This document shows positions 17,283 through 26,197 of a stretch of DNA of 64,000 nt, piece after piece (within the stretch, counting starts at the first letter, position 1; the number at the start of each line of letters is the position of its first letter). The stretch comes from an uncultured Clostridia bacterium (GTDB lineage Bacteria; Bacillota; Clostridia; Christensenellales; QALW01): contig CAKSKV010000004.1 of NCBI GenBank assembly GCA_934465535.1, forward strand, positions 1-64,000, written 5' to 3'. The notes below the pieces were generated by a model. It was not told the origin of the DNA. It ran no database searches and saw only the letters and a program-made list of their open reading frames with translations. A program made the translations under genes and the position numbers.

Positions 17283-17920
17283 TTTTGCTCCTCCGTTTTC
17301 CGGGCATTTTGCTCATTTTGCATCCATATGCAGCCCACATCCCGCCCAAGGTCGCAGGTATACATCCACTCAATGCGGTCGCCGTCGGAGAGCTCATATT
17401 TTGAGCAGCCGTATTGCGGAAATACTCCGTTGACGGCGTACATCCAGCCCGAAAGCGGCCCGCAGGAAAATTCATAGAGATAGTTTATACCCTTTATATA
17501 TACGCTGGAAAAGGAATTCTTGTCCGCGCCCTGATATTCCATTTGTATCTTGTTGTACCTTACCGCCCGGCTGAGTATGTCGTACACCGTATCGCCCGGT
17601 CTTAAAACATAGCGCGTGCAGGGCAGAATAACGCCGTCCTCCGGCACAAAATCCCCCGCCTTCAGGGCGGGATCCAGCATGGAAAGGTTGTCAAGCACGG
17701 CTTTACATTCTATGCTCAGGGTAACGGTGGCGCTTTGAGGCGTTATATCGTCAATGTGCGTAAGGTAATATTCGTCCACCGACTGTATTTTGGTGCCGCT
17801 TATAACAAAGGCAAGCAGCAAAATTATTATAAGCGCCGCCAGTATATCCTTTTTTCTGCTGCGCGGCCGTTTTCGCGCGCCTTCATATGCAGACCGCTTC
17901 TCCTGTGCCGCTGTCTTCAT
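17279..17920 (-). CDS. Membrane-anchored DUF4430 (transcobalamin-like C-terminal) protein
   Basis: The 213-residue product has a basic N terminus, one membrane helix (about residues 25-43) and an extracytoplasmic DUF4430 domain. Family signs are RPGDTVYDILSRAVR, SSVYIKGINYLYEF, GPLSGWMYAVNGVFPQYG and LSDGDRIEWMYT. DUF4430 corresponds to the beta domain of vertebrate intrinsic factor and transcobalamin, which caps bound cobalamin. It follows the toroid protein by three bases and overlaps ecfT by four. I infer that it pairs with that toroid protein to form a split, surface-exposed corrinoid-binding module that hands ligand to the ECF transporter. Confidence 0.85.
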   Translation of the reverse strand: MKTAAQEKRSAYEGARKRPRSRKKDILAALIIILLLAFVISGTKIQSVDEYYLTHIDDITPQSATVTLSIECKAVLDNLSMLDPALKAGDFVPEDGVILPCTRYVLRPGDTVYDILSRAVRYNKIQMEYQGADKNSFSSVYIKGINYLYEFSCGPLSGWMYAVNGVFPQYGCSKYELSDGDRIEWMYTCDLGRDVGCIWMQNEQNARKTEEQK

Positions 17921-17923
17921 AAA

Positions 17924-19885
17924 TCATCCGTCCGTTTTTGTGATATTTTCATTCGCTTCGTCCTCGTCCTCATACATGCCCGCCAGCTCCTCAAGCTCCC
18001 TGACGCGCCTGTGCCTGCGGTGTTTTATGCGGATAATAAGCCCCGTAAGCAGCAAGGCCGCCAAAGCAAGGCTTCCCGCCGTTATCCATATGGCACGCAC
18101 TATGCCGTCCAGCTTTGTTTTGGCCTTTATAAGGTCCTCATAATGCAGGAGCTTTTCCCTGTCGCTTTCGTTAAGCGCATTATAGCGCGCAAACAACTCC
18201 CGGGTTTTTTCTCTCTTTTTAAGGGTGACGCTTTCAATGGGGCAAAGCTCGCTGCTTATTTCGCTGTCAAGCGCCGATATCTCCGCGCGCAGGCGCACTA
18301 TTTGTTCCATAGCGCGGCGCAGCTTTTCGTTATATTCCGCCTTGCCGTCAAAATCCTCCGAGGTTTCCAAACTGCGCATAAGGCGCAGCACCGCCACATA
18401 ATAATCCGAGGTTATATCCTCCGGCGCCGGCAGGGCGTCCGTTTCGTCGCGTTGTGCCTTGGTAAAAAAGGTAATTACGCCGTTTTCCTCCGGCGGGCGG
18501 GACGGCGATGCCGCTTCGGCATAAACAGAAGGGTCAAGCCCCGCCGAATATGCGTATTCTGAAAGCAGCGGATAGTTTTTCACATACCGCCGCAGATCCG
18601 CAGGCATATCATAATGCTTTTTAAGCAAAAGGGCAAGCCCTTGCGCATCCGTCTGCGGCGCGCGCGCTGTTTCCGCCTCCAGCTCTTTTATTTCCGCCGT
18701 CTGTTCCGCGGTAAAATCGGGAAGAAAATCATAAAGGGCGCGCATCCCCTTTTTTTGCCGTATAAGCGCGCACAGCGCAAGCAGCGCCTGCTCCCCCGCC
18801 ATGGAATTTGAAGCATCGGGCAGCGAGGTGGGGTTATCGCTGTCGTAGCTGAAGGAGTGAAGAAAGCCGCCGTCCTCCCTGCGGTAGCGCATAAGCCCGT
18901 CCCACAGGGTAACGCCGTTTTTTATAAAGCGCTCATCGCAAAGCGGATCTATTCCCAGTGCGCACAGCGCGATTATCACCTGAGAACAGCTTTCGGAATT
19001 CTGCGTTCCCCAGCTGAAAAAATCCCCCTGCGCGCTCTGAAGCCCGGAAAGGCACTCAAGAGCAGCATCCGCCGCCATTTTTACGGTGGTTTTTTCCTCT
19101 TTGCCGGGAAGCGTATAGACCTTTTCGCTGTTATAATAGGGCGCAAGCGCCTGAAGCGCCATGGCGGTGATATCGGGGTCGGCCGCCTCTCCCGTAAGGG
19201 CAAAGCCGCCGTTTTCCAGCTGTTCGGAAAGTATCTGCAATATTATATCGTCCCTTGTATAATATGCGTCCTCGGGCACCTCCCAGCTTTTGCTGTCCAG
19301 CGCTATAAGCCCCCATATCCAACCGTTTATGCCCTGTCTGCCCAGCGACGCCGTTTTGCCGCGGTTATAGGTGCCGTCCGCCACAAGGTCGATGCCGTCA
19401 ATATCGCGCGGGTTGCCCCCCGCTGCAAGCACGGCAAGGATTATGCGGTGCCATTCGGTGGCTTTGGCGGCGCTGAGTCCGCCGTCAAGGGCGTAGCGCT
19501 CCTTTACATTCTGCTCAAGCACGGCAAGATAGCCGGAATAATCGGTTTTATAGCCAAGGCGGCTGAGGGCTATCGGGTACCAGTCCCCCGGCGTGGAGCC
19601 GGCGAGGGCTATATAGCCGTCCGAAAGCAGGGTATCCGCCCCTATATCGGATATTTTCCAGTTTATAATGCCCTGCGCGGCGGCAGACATTTCTTCAAGC
19701 GAAACCGCGCCGGACTGTGCCTCCCCGTTTTCATCGTCCTGCGCCGCCAAAGCGTAGCCTGCGAAGGAAAGGGCAAGCATCAGGCATAAAAGCAGTGCCG
19801 AAAGATATTTTTTGCCGGCAGATGCGCACTTTTGCGCCGCCCCGTTTATTGTACGCCCGTCTTTTTTGCCGCTGCGCCCCGTCAT
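17924..19885 (-). CDS. Surface protein with terpenoid-cyclase-like alpha/alpha toroid
   Basis: The 653-residue protein has a signal peptide (about residues 25-48, ending AGYALAAQ), an alpha/alpha toroid of prenyltransferase/squalene-cyclase type (about 65-385) and a helical stalk with a single membrane helix (about 598-622) and a basic cytoplasmic end. The toroid shows repeated motifs: ATEWHRIILAVLAAGGNPRD, GRQGINGWIWGLIALDS, DPDITAMALQALAPYY, NSESCSQVIIALCALGIDP and EDGGFLHS. The same fold forms the alpha domain of intrinsic factor and transcobalamin. Similar motifs occur in the giant protein upstream, so the two are paralogues. No DUF4430 is present; that domain is in the next gene. Confidence 0.85.
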   Translation of the reverse strand: MTGRSGKKDGRTINGAAQKCASAGKKYLSALLLCLMLALSFAGYALAAQDDENGEAQSGAVSLEEMSAAAQGIINWKISDIGADTLLSDGYIALAGSTPGDWYPIALSRLGYKTDYSGYLAVLEQNVKERYALDGGLSAAKATEWHRIILAVLAAGGNPRDIDGIDLVADGTYNRGKTASLGRQGINGWIWGLIALDSKSWEVPEDAYYTRDDIILQILSEQLENGGFALTGEAADPDITAMALQALAPYYNSEKVYTLPGKEEKTTVKMAADAALECLSGLQSAQGDFFSWGTQNSESCSQVIIALCALGIDPLCDERFIKNGVTLWDGLMRYRREDGGFLHSFSYDSDNPTSLPDASNSMAGEQALLALCALIRQKKGMRALYDFLPDFTAEQTAEIKELEAETARAPQTDAQGLALLLKKHYDMPADLRRYVKNYPLLSEYAYSAGLDPSVYAEAASPSRPPEENGVITFFTKAQRDETDALPAPEDITSDYYVAVLRLMRSLETSEDFDGKAEYNEKLRRAMEQIVRLRAEISALDSEISSELCPIESVTLKKREKTRELFARYNALNESDREKLLHYEDLIKAKTKLDGIVRAIWITAGSLALAALLLTGLIIRIKHRRHRRVRELEELAGMYEDEDEANENITKTDG

Positions 19886-20059
19886 TTTATCCTCTCCTTA
19901 TGTGTTTTCTCCGTATCTTGTGCAAATCATGCCTCTGCCCTGCTTTGCGTGCCGTGTATATTAAACCCCGTGTATTAAACCTCGTGCGCGCTCATTTTTG
20001 CATAAAGCCCGACTCTTTACCGCTTGGTGATATTTATATTGATATTATATATTCTTACA

Positions 20060-20092
20060 CCCCCGCTTCCCGGCAAAGCCGGGCCGCGGGGG
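20060..20092 (-). other. Strong intercistronic hairpin
   Basis: A stem of seven G-C pairs (20060-20066 with 20086-20092) continues, after a two-base internal loop, into a six-pair stem closed by a three-base loop. It lies in the 223-bp gap after the giant surface protein. No T run follows on the minus strand, so it is more likely an mRNA-stabilising or processing element, or a weak attenuator, than a full terminator. Confidence 0.6.
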
Positions 20093-20108
20093 CATATTTA
20101 TCCTGCTT

Positions 20109-23100
20109 TTAGGCTTTTTTGTTTCTGCGCTTAAGCAGCACTGTGATTATTATCGCTGCCGCAAGCACTGCCGCGCCGCCGCATGCCCAAGGTATCCAAT
20201 TCGTGCCGCCCCGAGCTTCGTTTTGCGTCAGGCTTCTGTGCTGCACATCCCCGCAGACGCGGCAGACGCGCTTCTGGCCGCCGTTTTCTTCTTCCCACCG
20301 GGAATAGTCGTGCTCTTTTGCCGGAACCTGATACATCTCCAGCAGCAGACCGCATATTTCGCAGCGTTTTTCCGCCGTTACCGCCTCGGTGCAGGAATGT
20401 GCCGGAATGATATCCTTTGCCTTATGCTCCTTTTTGGGTATCACACGCTCCTCTACCTGCCCGCAGCGGCGGCACTTTGCCTGCTTCAGCCCCTCGCTTG
20501 TGCAGTCGGCCTCCTTTACGGTTTCATATTCGCCGAAATCGTGGCCGTACACACAGCTGTCGGTTTTCAGCTGCTCCAGCGCTTTTTCGGCATTTATAAG
20601 GGTGTTTATATTGCTTACTTCCTTTTTCTGCTCGTCGGTAAGCTCCTCGTACGCCCTGCGCGCGGCAATTATCGCTTCCTCCTTCTGAAGGGTGACCTCG
20701 CCTATATCCTCTATGGCGTTTATTACCGCCTTTACGCTGTCTGCCTTATCCGGCGAAGCCAAAGCCTTTCTGAGCGCCTCGGCCGCGGCATCCGTCTGCT
20801 TTTGGGAAGCATCCAATATCTGCACCGTTTCCAGCGCCTTTTTATATGCCCTGCGGACATTTTCCCGGTCGGTAAGGCCGGATTTCCCCGCCGCGGCAAT
20901 AAGCCGGGTAAGCTCACCCTTGTCTGCGGTATTCCAGTAGCCGGAGCTGCCGCCGCCCATTGCGGCGGAGCCGCCGATATCCGCACCGTAGCCCAGCGTG
21001 AACTGCACGCGCACGACATCGCCGTCCGAAACATAGTAGTCGGCAAAGCCCACATTGGGGAACACATTGTTTACCGAATACATCCAGCCCGAGCCCATGC
21101 TTACAACAAACTCGCCCAGATATCCGTCGCAGCTCTTAATATCCTCCGGGTCGAAGAAGTTTCCCTCTTTTATCAGGCGCTCCGCCAGCATCGCCGGTAT
21201 ATTTATATCGGTGCTTATACGGGAAACGCCGTCCGGGGTATCCCCCTTTGCATAGCCGTTATAGCGGGCAGCCGTTTTATCGCCGTCTGCTATATAGGCG
21301 CAATAGAAGCTTTCCTTCGGGGTTCCGCCGTAATATATGTTGTAGCCGTGCATCTTAAGCAGCCGCATCAGCTGCTGCGCCGCCGTTTCGCCCTCTATTA
21401 TCGGCATTTCTACGGGCTGAACAAGATAGCCGCCGCCAAGAGTGAATATTTCCACGCTCCACACGGCACGGCCCGTTTCGGTGCCCGGGGCCGCTTTTTC
21501 ATAGTTTATATTGTATGTAAGCTCGGTTGCCGTGCCGCCGGCGGACACTGCCTTTACCTTAACGACATTTTTGCCGGAATTCGTGAAAATAAGCGTGAAG
21601 CTGGTTTTTTCGCTGTCGTCCCAGGTGTAGCTCACCTTTTGTCCGTTGAGGGTTACCTCAACCGCGATTTTGCTGCCTTCGCCGTCCCGCGCCCAAACAT
21701 CAAAGGTCAGGCGGGAGCCCTTCTGGGTCATGCCGTCCCTGAGAGTGGTGGTGATCTCCGGCGCCTTTGCCTGAAGTACCTGCTTTTTGGTGCGCACCGC
21801 ATCCAGCTCCGCTATATATTTTGTGCGTATCTCCTCTGCCTGCGCCTCCGTGCGCGCCTGCGCTGTTTCCGTGCGCGCGCTTTCCAGCAGGGTATTTATT
21901 TCCGCCCATTCTGCGGCAAAATAATCGCTTTCCTTTTTGAGGCTCTCCAGCTCCTTTATAATCTCTTCCCGGCGCGCCTCAAGCCCCACAATGCGCTTGT
22001 ACTCTTTTTCCGCCTCCTCCAGCGCAGAAAGTGCTGCAAAGGGCTTCTCTTGCTCGCTTAAGGCGTTATAGGCTTCCCTTGCCTCCTTTATTGCCTGTCC
22101 GCTCTGCGCCGTTACGGGGCTGAGCGCCTCTATCATGCCGTTTACCGCGTTTATACGCTCTGCCGACGGATTCTTCTGATAGCCAAGCAGCGGATACCCG
22201 CCGTTTGCAAGCCCGTATTCATCCTCCCTGAAGGCATCGCCCAGCTTTGCCGCAAGCACGCTTTTCATCTCCGCAGCCGTCAGCCCGGTGGTTTCACCGC
22301 TTCCGTAGGCAATGCCGGATTTATAATCGTCGCCGCAATAATAGCAGTTCTTCACACTGCTTCCGCTTGTGATCATGCCGATTATCGGCGCGGCATCGCT
22401 TGACGCAGCAAAGCTTCCCACGGCATAGCAGGACACAATACTGCTGCCGGGCTGTATTCTTCCCGCTATTCCGCCCACGCTGCTCTGACCCGTAATTCCC
22501 GTGCGTAAGCCTTCGCGCAGCCCGGAAACATTGGTATAGCAATTTTCTATCGTAAGCTCTATATTCGCCGAGCCGTGGCCGAGTATTCCGCCCAGCGCCG
22601 TGCCGTAAGTGCTGTTTAACGAGCCGATAAACGCGCACCCGCTTATAACGCTGCTGCCTGCACGCACCGTGCCCACAACGCCTCCGCTGTAACCCATGGA
22701 GTCGATATCCACCATGCTTATGCAGTTTATAACATCCGCGCCGTTGCTCCACCCCAGTACGCCGCCGACAAACTGCTTATTGGTGGTTATGCTGCCGCTT
22801 ACCGTAAGATTCTTTATCACGGCATCGTCCGAGGCATAGCCGAAAAGCCCGCCATTTACCGATTTCAGTCCGTTTACGGCAAAGCCTTTGCCGTCAAACA
22901 CACCTGCAAAGCTGCTGTTTTGCGTGCCAATCGGTGTCCACGCCGCGCCGCCCAGATCAATATCGCAGGCAAGGGCAAAATATACGCCCTTATAGCTGTT
23001 TCCCGCCGAAACCTTGGCCGCCAGATAGTTAAGCCCCTCCGCATCGGATACGGTATAGGGGTCCTGCTTGCTGCCGCTGCCGCCCCACGGTATTCTCTCA

Positions 23101-25634
23101 TTTACCGTTATATCAAACCATGTCTTCAGCGCGCCGCGGATTATATATATCCGGCTCATGCCCGGCTTAAGCTCTCCGCTTTCGGACAGCTCATAATCGT
23201 TTACTTCATATTCCTCGCCGCTGCTCAGCCGTGCATACACAACAAGCCCCGTTGTATCCAGCGTCTGACCCTCGATGTACACCGTTTTATCGGGAGTCTT
23301 CTTTACAAACAGCTCTGTCTGGTACGGGCTGTCGTTGTCAAGATTTCCCCTGCCGCCTATAAGCTCCAGCGCCGCGGCAAGCTCCCTGTAACTGCGCACA
23401 TAGCGGCGCTCGCTTTTTTCCACCCGTTCAAAGGCCGTCAAAGCCGCCTTTATGCTGCTTTTATAGTTTTTGTCAGAAGGAGCGGCAATGGCTGCTATCG
23501 CCTCCTGCGCTGCGGATATTGCATTAAGCGTTTCTGCCGACGGTGCGGTGCGCATATCGTAAAGCGTGCGCATGCCGTTTTCAAAGCGCCAGTATGCCGT
23601 CAGTGCATAGGAGGCCTGATCGTTTGCCATGCTGTTCCAGCCCGAGGAGCTTGTATGCATGAAGCCGCCGTCCGTATCGCGGAAGCTTAAAAGTCCGTCC
23701 AGCAGAGTTTTGCCCTTGCTGCTTATAAAGCGGCTGTCCTTTGCAGGGTCTATTCCCAATTCCGTAAGGGCGACTATCACCTGCGCCACGCTTTCGGAAT
23801 TTACCGTTCCCCACGAGGCAAAGCGCCCCTGCTCGTCCATCATGGTGCCCAGCTTGTCCAGCGCCGCCTCAACACAGGTGCGCACGCTCCGGGTCACGGC
23901 GCCGTTCTTGCCCTCATAGGTATACTCGGTATCATCAAAATAATAGGGAGCAAGCGCCTGTATGGCCATGGCGGTCATATCCGGGTCGGTGCTGCCGCCC
24001 AGCGCCCAGCCGGCAAGCATGCCGTTTTCATAAAGCTGCTGGGATAAGATTTCCTTTATGAAGCTTTCCGCAGGATACTGCGCATCGCCGGGGATATCGC
24101 CCGGCAGCACATTCATTGCAATAAGCCCCCATACCCAGCCGTTAAGCCCCTGCTTGCCCGGTCCGCCGCTTACTTTGCAGTTATAGCTGCCGTCCGCAAT
24201 CAGGTTTATGCTGCCGCCCCGATATTCCCCTATTGCGCTCGGGTCGCCGCCCAGCGCCGCAACGGTCACCGCCGCGCGGTGCCACTCGGTGGCCTTGACG
24301 CGGTGCAGCAAGCCGCCGTTTTTCTCATAGGTGCTGCTTATGTATGCCGCCATGGCGTCAAGATAATCCTGATATCCGCCGTCCTTGATTACCGGGATGC
24401 TGCTGCTTGTCCCGTCGGGCGCAAAGCGTCCCATTGCAAGAGCCATCCAGTCCGTGCCGGTGGAGCTGGCTCCGCTTAAGAAATCCTTGCTTGCAAGCAG
24501 GCTTTCCCCTGCGGAAAGGCCCGCACGGCTTCTGCGGCTTTCCACCGCTTCCGTTATATACTGCGCAAGCTGCTTTGACAGCTCGCTTTTTTCAAAGTAA
24601 TCGGGGGTAAGCGGGGCGCTGTTATCCCTCTGTGCCTCCCACGCAAGCGCCAAAAGCCCGTCCTCGCTCTGTACGAAGGCATCGCCCAGCATCTGCGCCG
24701 TTATGCTCTGCACCGCAGTGCCCTTGCCGTTATCGGGGCCGGAGCCGGTTAAAAAATAACAGTTTTCCGTTTTTTCCGCCTTGCAGGCGCCCAGAAGCGC
24801 GCCGCCGTTGCTTGCGCTGCCCTGTGCGCTTACGCTGCCTGCATTAAAGCAGTTTTTAACCGTGGGTTGCTGGCTTTTGTGTCCGCCCGCTATGCCGCCC
24901 ACTCCGGAGGAGGAGCTTGCGCTTCCGCTTACGGCGCCTCTGTTATAGCTGCTGCTTATCTCCGATGCCGTGGATACATAACCGGCTATGCCGCCCGCAC
25001 AGGCCGCGCCGTTTATGCTGCCTGCGTTAAAGCAGCCCGATATCACGCTGCTGCCGCCGATATACCCGCCGATACCGCCGATATAGTTTGAGCCCGTTAT
25101 ATCAACAAGGCTTGCGCAGTTCTTTACGGTAGAAGATGTTATATTGCCGGCAATGCCGCCTATATATGAGCCGGAGCCTGATACCGTGCCCGATACCGTA
25201 AGGTTTTTTATCTCCGCCGAAGTAATTTGGGCAAAGAGTCCTGCGTTTCCGCCCGTTACATACATTCCGTTTAGCGTATGTCCCGCGCCGTCAAATGTGC
25301 CCTTGAAGGGGTTTTTGGAATCCCCTATCGGCGTCCATGGATGCTCGCTGCCGCCAAGGTCAAGGTTTGCCGTCAGACGCACGGTTTCCCCTGCGAAGGT
25401 GCGCCCGTTTTTTACCTGCTGCGCAAAGCGGGCAAGCTCGGAATAGGAGCCTATCTCGGTTACGGCACCGCTTTGTCCCTCCGCCCTCGCCTCTCTTATA
25501 AGCCCTGCGGGCAGCAGCGAAAGCAGCATCGCAAGCACCAGGAACAGTGCCGCGGTCTTTCCGGCAAAGGCCCTGACGCTTTTTTGCCGTTTTCTTTTTG
25601 CCAATGCGCATTGAGGCCGGCGTTTATTGTTCAT
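20109..25634 (-). CDS. Giant surface protein with toroid and transcobalamin-like DUF4430 domains
   Basis: The 1841-residue protein begins with a signal peptide (about residues 27-52). In order it then shows GLUG-type repeats (about 80-290), an alpha/alpha toroid (about 358-691, with ATEWHRAAVTVAALGG, GKQGLNGWVWGLIAM, DPDMTAMAIQALAPYYFDD), a bacterial Ig-like segment (about 770-820), a second GLUG region (about 850-1145), a coiled helical part (about 1160-1285), another Ig-like domain, a DUF4430 domain (about 1388-1561, with GSGWMYSVNNVFPNVG), a helical FIVAR-like part, three CxxC-containing ribbons and a membrane anchor with basic tail. Toroid plus DUF4430 is the domain pair of intrinsic factor/transcobalamin. 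The start ATG follows GGAAGGAG; the gene is first behind the cobalamin riboswitch. I infer extracellular corrinoid capture, with GLUG and Ig parts as spacers or adhesion modules. Confidence 0.87.
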   Translation of the reverse strand: MNNKRRPQCALAKRKRQKSVRAFAGKTAALFLVLAMLLSLLPAGLIREARAEGQSGAVTEIGSYSELARFAQQVKNGRTFAGETVRLTANLDLGGSEHPWTPIGDSKNPFKGTFDGAGHTLNGMYVTGGNAGLFAQITSAEIKNLTVSGTVSGSGSYIGGIAGNITSSTVKNCASLVDITGSNYIGGIGGYIGGSSVISGCFNAGSINGAACAGGIAGYVSTASEISSSYNRGAVSGSASSSSGVGGIAGGHKSQQPTVKNCFNAGSVSAQGSASNGGALLGACKAEKTENCYFLTGSGPDNGKGTAVQSITAQMLGDAFVQSEDGLLALAWEAQRDNSAPLTPDYFEKSELSKQLAQYITEAVESRRSRAGLSAGESLLASKDFLSGASSTGTDWMALAMGRFAPDGTSSSIPVIKDGGYQDYLDAMAAYISSTYEKNGGLLHRVKATEWHRAAVTVAALGGDPSAIGEYRGGSINLIADGSYNCKVSGGPGKQGLNGWVWGLIAMNVLPGDIPGDAQYPAESFIKEILSQQLYENGMLAGWALGGSTDPDMTAMAIQALAPYYFDDTEYTYEGKNGAVTRSVRTCVEAALDKLGTMMDEQGRFASWGTVNSESVAQVIVALTELGIDPAKDSRFISSKGKTLLDGLLSFRDTDGGFMHTSSSGWNSMANDQASYALTAYWRFENGMRTLYDMRTAPSAETLNAISAAQEAIAAIAAPSDKNYKSSIKAALTAFERVEKSERRYVRSYRELAAALELIGGRGNLDNDSPYQTELFVKKTPDKTVYIEGQTLDTTGLVVYARLSSGEEYEVNDYELSESGELKPGMSRIYIIRGALKTWFDITVNERIPWGGSGSKQDPYTVSDAEGLNYLAAKVSAGNSYKGVYFALACDIDLGGAAWTPIGTQNSSFAGVFDGKGFAVNGLKSVNGGLFGYASDDAVIKNLTVSGSITTNKQFVGGVLGWSNGADVINCISMVDIDSMGYSGGVVGTVRAGSSVISGCAFIGSLNSTYGTALGGILGHGSANIELTIENCYTNVSGLREGLRTGITGQSSVGGIAGRIQPGSSIVSCYAVGSFAASSDAAPIIGMITSGSSVKNCYYCGDDYKSGIAYGSGETTGLTAAEMKSVLAAKLGDAFREDEYGLANGGYPLLGYQKNPSAERINAVNGMIEALSPVTAQSGQAIKEAREAYNALSEQEKPFAALSALEEAEKEYKRIVGLEARREEIIKELESLKKESDYFAAEWAEINTLLESARTETAQARTEAQAEEIRTKYIAELDAVRTKKQVLQAKAPEITTTLRDGMTQKGSRLTFDVWARDGEGSKIAVEVTLNGQKVSYTWDDSEKTSFTLIFTNSGKNVVKVKAVSAGGTATELTYNINYEKAAPGTETGRAVWSVEIFTLGGGYLVQPVEMPIIEGETAAQQLMRLLKMHGYNIYYGGTPKESFYCAYIADGDKTAARYNGYAKGDTPDGVSRISTDINIPAMLAERLIKEGNFFDPEDIKSCDGYLGEFVVSMGSGWMYSVNNVFPNVGFADYYVSDGDVVRVQFTLGYGADIGGSAAMGGGSSGYWNTADKGELTRLIAAAGKSGLTDRENVRRAYKKALETVQILDASQKQTDAAAEALRKALASPDKADSVKAVINAIEDIGEVTLQKEEAIIAARRAYEELTDEQKKEVSNINTLINAEKALEQLKTDSCVYGHDFGEYETVKEADCTSEGLKQAKCRRCGQVEERVIPKKEHKAKDIIPAHSCTEAVTAEKRCEICGLLLEMYQVPAKEHDYSRWEEENGGQKRVCRVCGDVQHRSLTQNEARGGTNWIPWACGGAAVLAAAIIITVLLKRRNKKA

Positions 25635-25665
25635 ATTCTCTCCTTCCGATCCCGGCGGCGCCGAC

Positions 25666-25722
25666 AAAAAAAGAGCGCAGCCCTCCGTTTTTTGCTTAAA
25701 AAACGGACCTCGGCCTCACTCT
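25666..25722 (-). terminator. Riboswitch-controlled terminator
   Basis: A long two-part hairpin, with an inner perfect 10-bp stem (TCCGTTTTTT with AAAAAACGGA) and an imperfect outer stem ending in CTCT, is followed by seven T residues. It lies between the cobalamin riboswitch and the first start codon, so ligand binding probably decides whether it forms. Confidence 0.85.
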
Positions 25723-25744
25723 TCTCACCACAGCGCGAACCCGG

Positions 25745-25928
25745 AATACGGCAGGTATTCTGACTCATCGGGAACCGCGTTTATCAAAAGCGAAAAACGC
25801 GGAAAAACCCATAAAAAGCGCGAAAAAAACCGTGCTTTTTGTTAGAAATACAGTAATGGCGGTTGTTCAGGATTCGAACCTGATTTCCTTTTTCATCTAC
25901 TCAGCATACAACTTTTCAAACCGTATCG
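25745..25928 (-). promoter_or_regulatory. Cobalamin riboswitch
   Basis: The minus strand carries the conserved core in order: a GGT near the 5' end, GAAAAAGGAAAT, a CAGGTTCGAATCCTG hairpin, ACAACCGCCATTACTGTA (25876-25847), and at the 3' end the B12 box GAGTCAGAATACCTGCC (25766-25750). The closing stem is formed by ATACGG (25926-25921) and CCGTAT. Between core and B12 box is a T-tract-rich variable segment. Adenosyl- or methylcobalamin should repress the downstream operon by allowing the terminator to form. Confidence 0.92.
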
Positions 25929-26001
25929 TATAAGGATCAATATTTGATTTTCTCTTTGCGCCTTTGCCGTGTAAGCATACGGCGGCAAAGAATACAAAAA
26001 A

Positions 26002-26030
26002 ATTATATATTATATTTTCTCAAAAGTCAA
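26002..26030 (-). promoter_or_regulatory. Sigma-A promoter of the cobalamin operon
   Basis: On the minus strand TTGACT (26030-26025) and TATAAT (26007-26002) are separated by 17 bp. Transcription would start near 25995, giving a leader of about 360 bases that contains the riboswitch. Confidence 0.88.
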
Positions 26031-26135
26031 CCGCGGCAGCGGGCAAAAGCCGTTTTCTTTCCTTAAATTCCGGCGCACAAAGGCTGTGGCACGCAAAAGC
26101 GCGGCGGCTTAAAAAAACAAGCCCACGGCGGCAGC

Positions 26136-26163
26136 AAAAAGCGTGAAGGCCGTGCCTTCACGC
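26136..26163 (-). terminator. Terminator after trkH
   Basis: A 9-bp perfect stem (26141-26149 with 26155-26163), five-base loop, is followed on the minus strand by TTTTT. It isolates the potassium genes from the cobalamin promoter. Confidence 0.85.
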
Positions 26164-26197
26164 CGAAGCGCCGCTTTTGATTTATACGGCATTTTTG

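Noticed and set aside
20223..22061. Plus-strand ORF of 612 codons opposite the giant surface protein
   Set aside because: Antisense shadow of a GC-rich gene; composition is Arg/Tyr/His-biased and there is no start signal.
25860..25925. tRNA-like T-arm (TCAGGTTCGAATCCTGA) suggesting a tRNA gene on the minus strand
   Set aside because: No matching acceptor, D or anticodon arms of correct length. The hairpin and its flanks fit the conserved core of the cobalamin riboswitch, followed by the B12 box.
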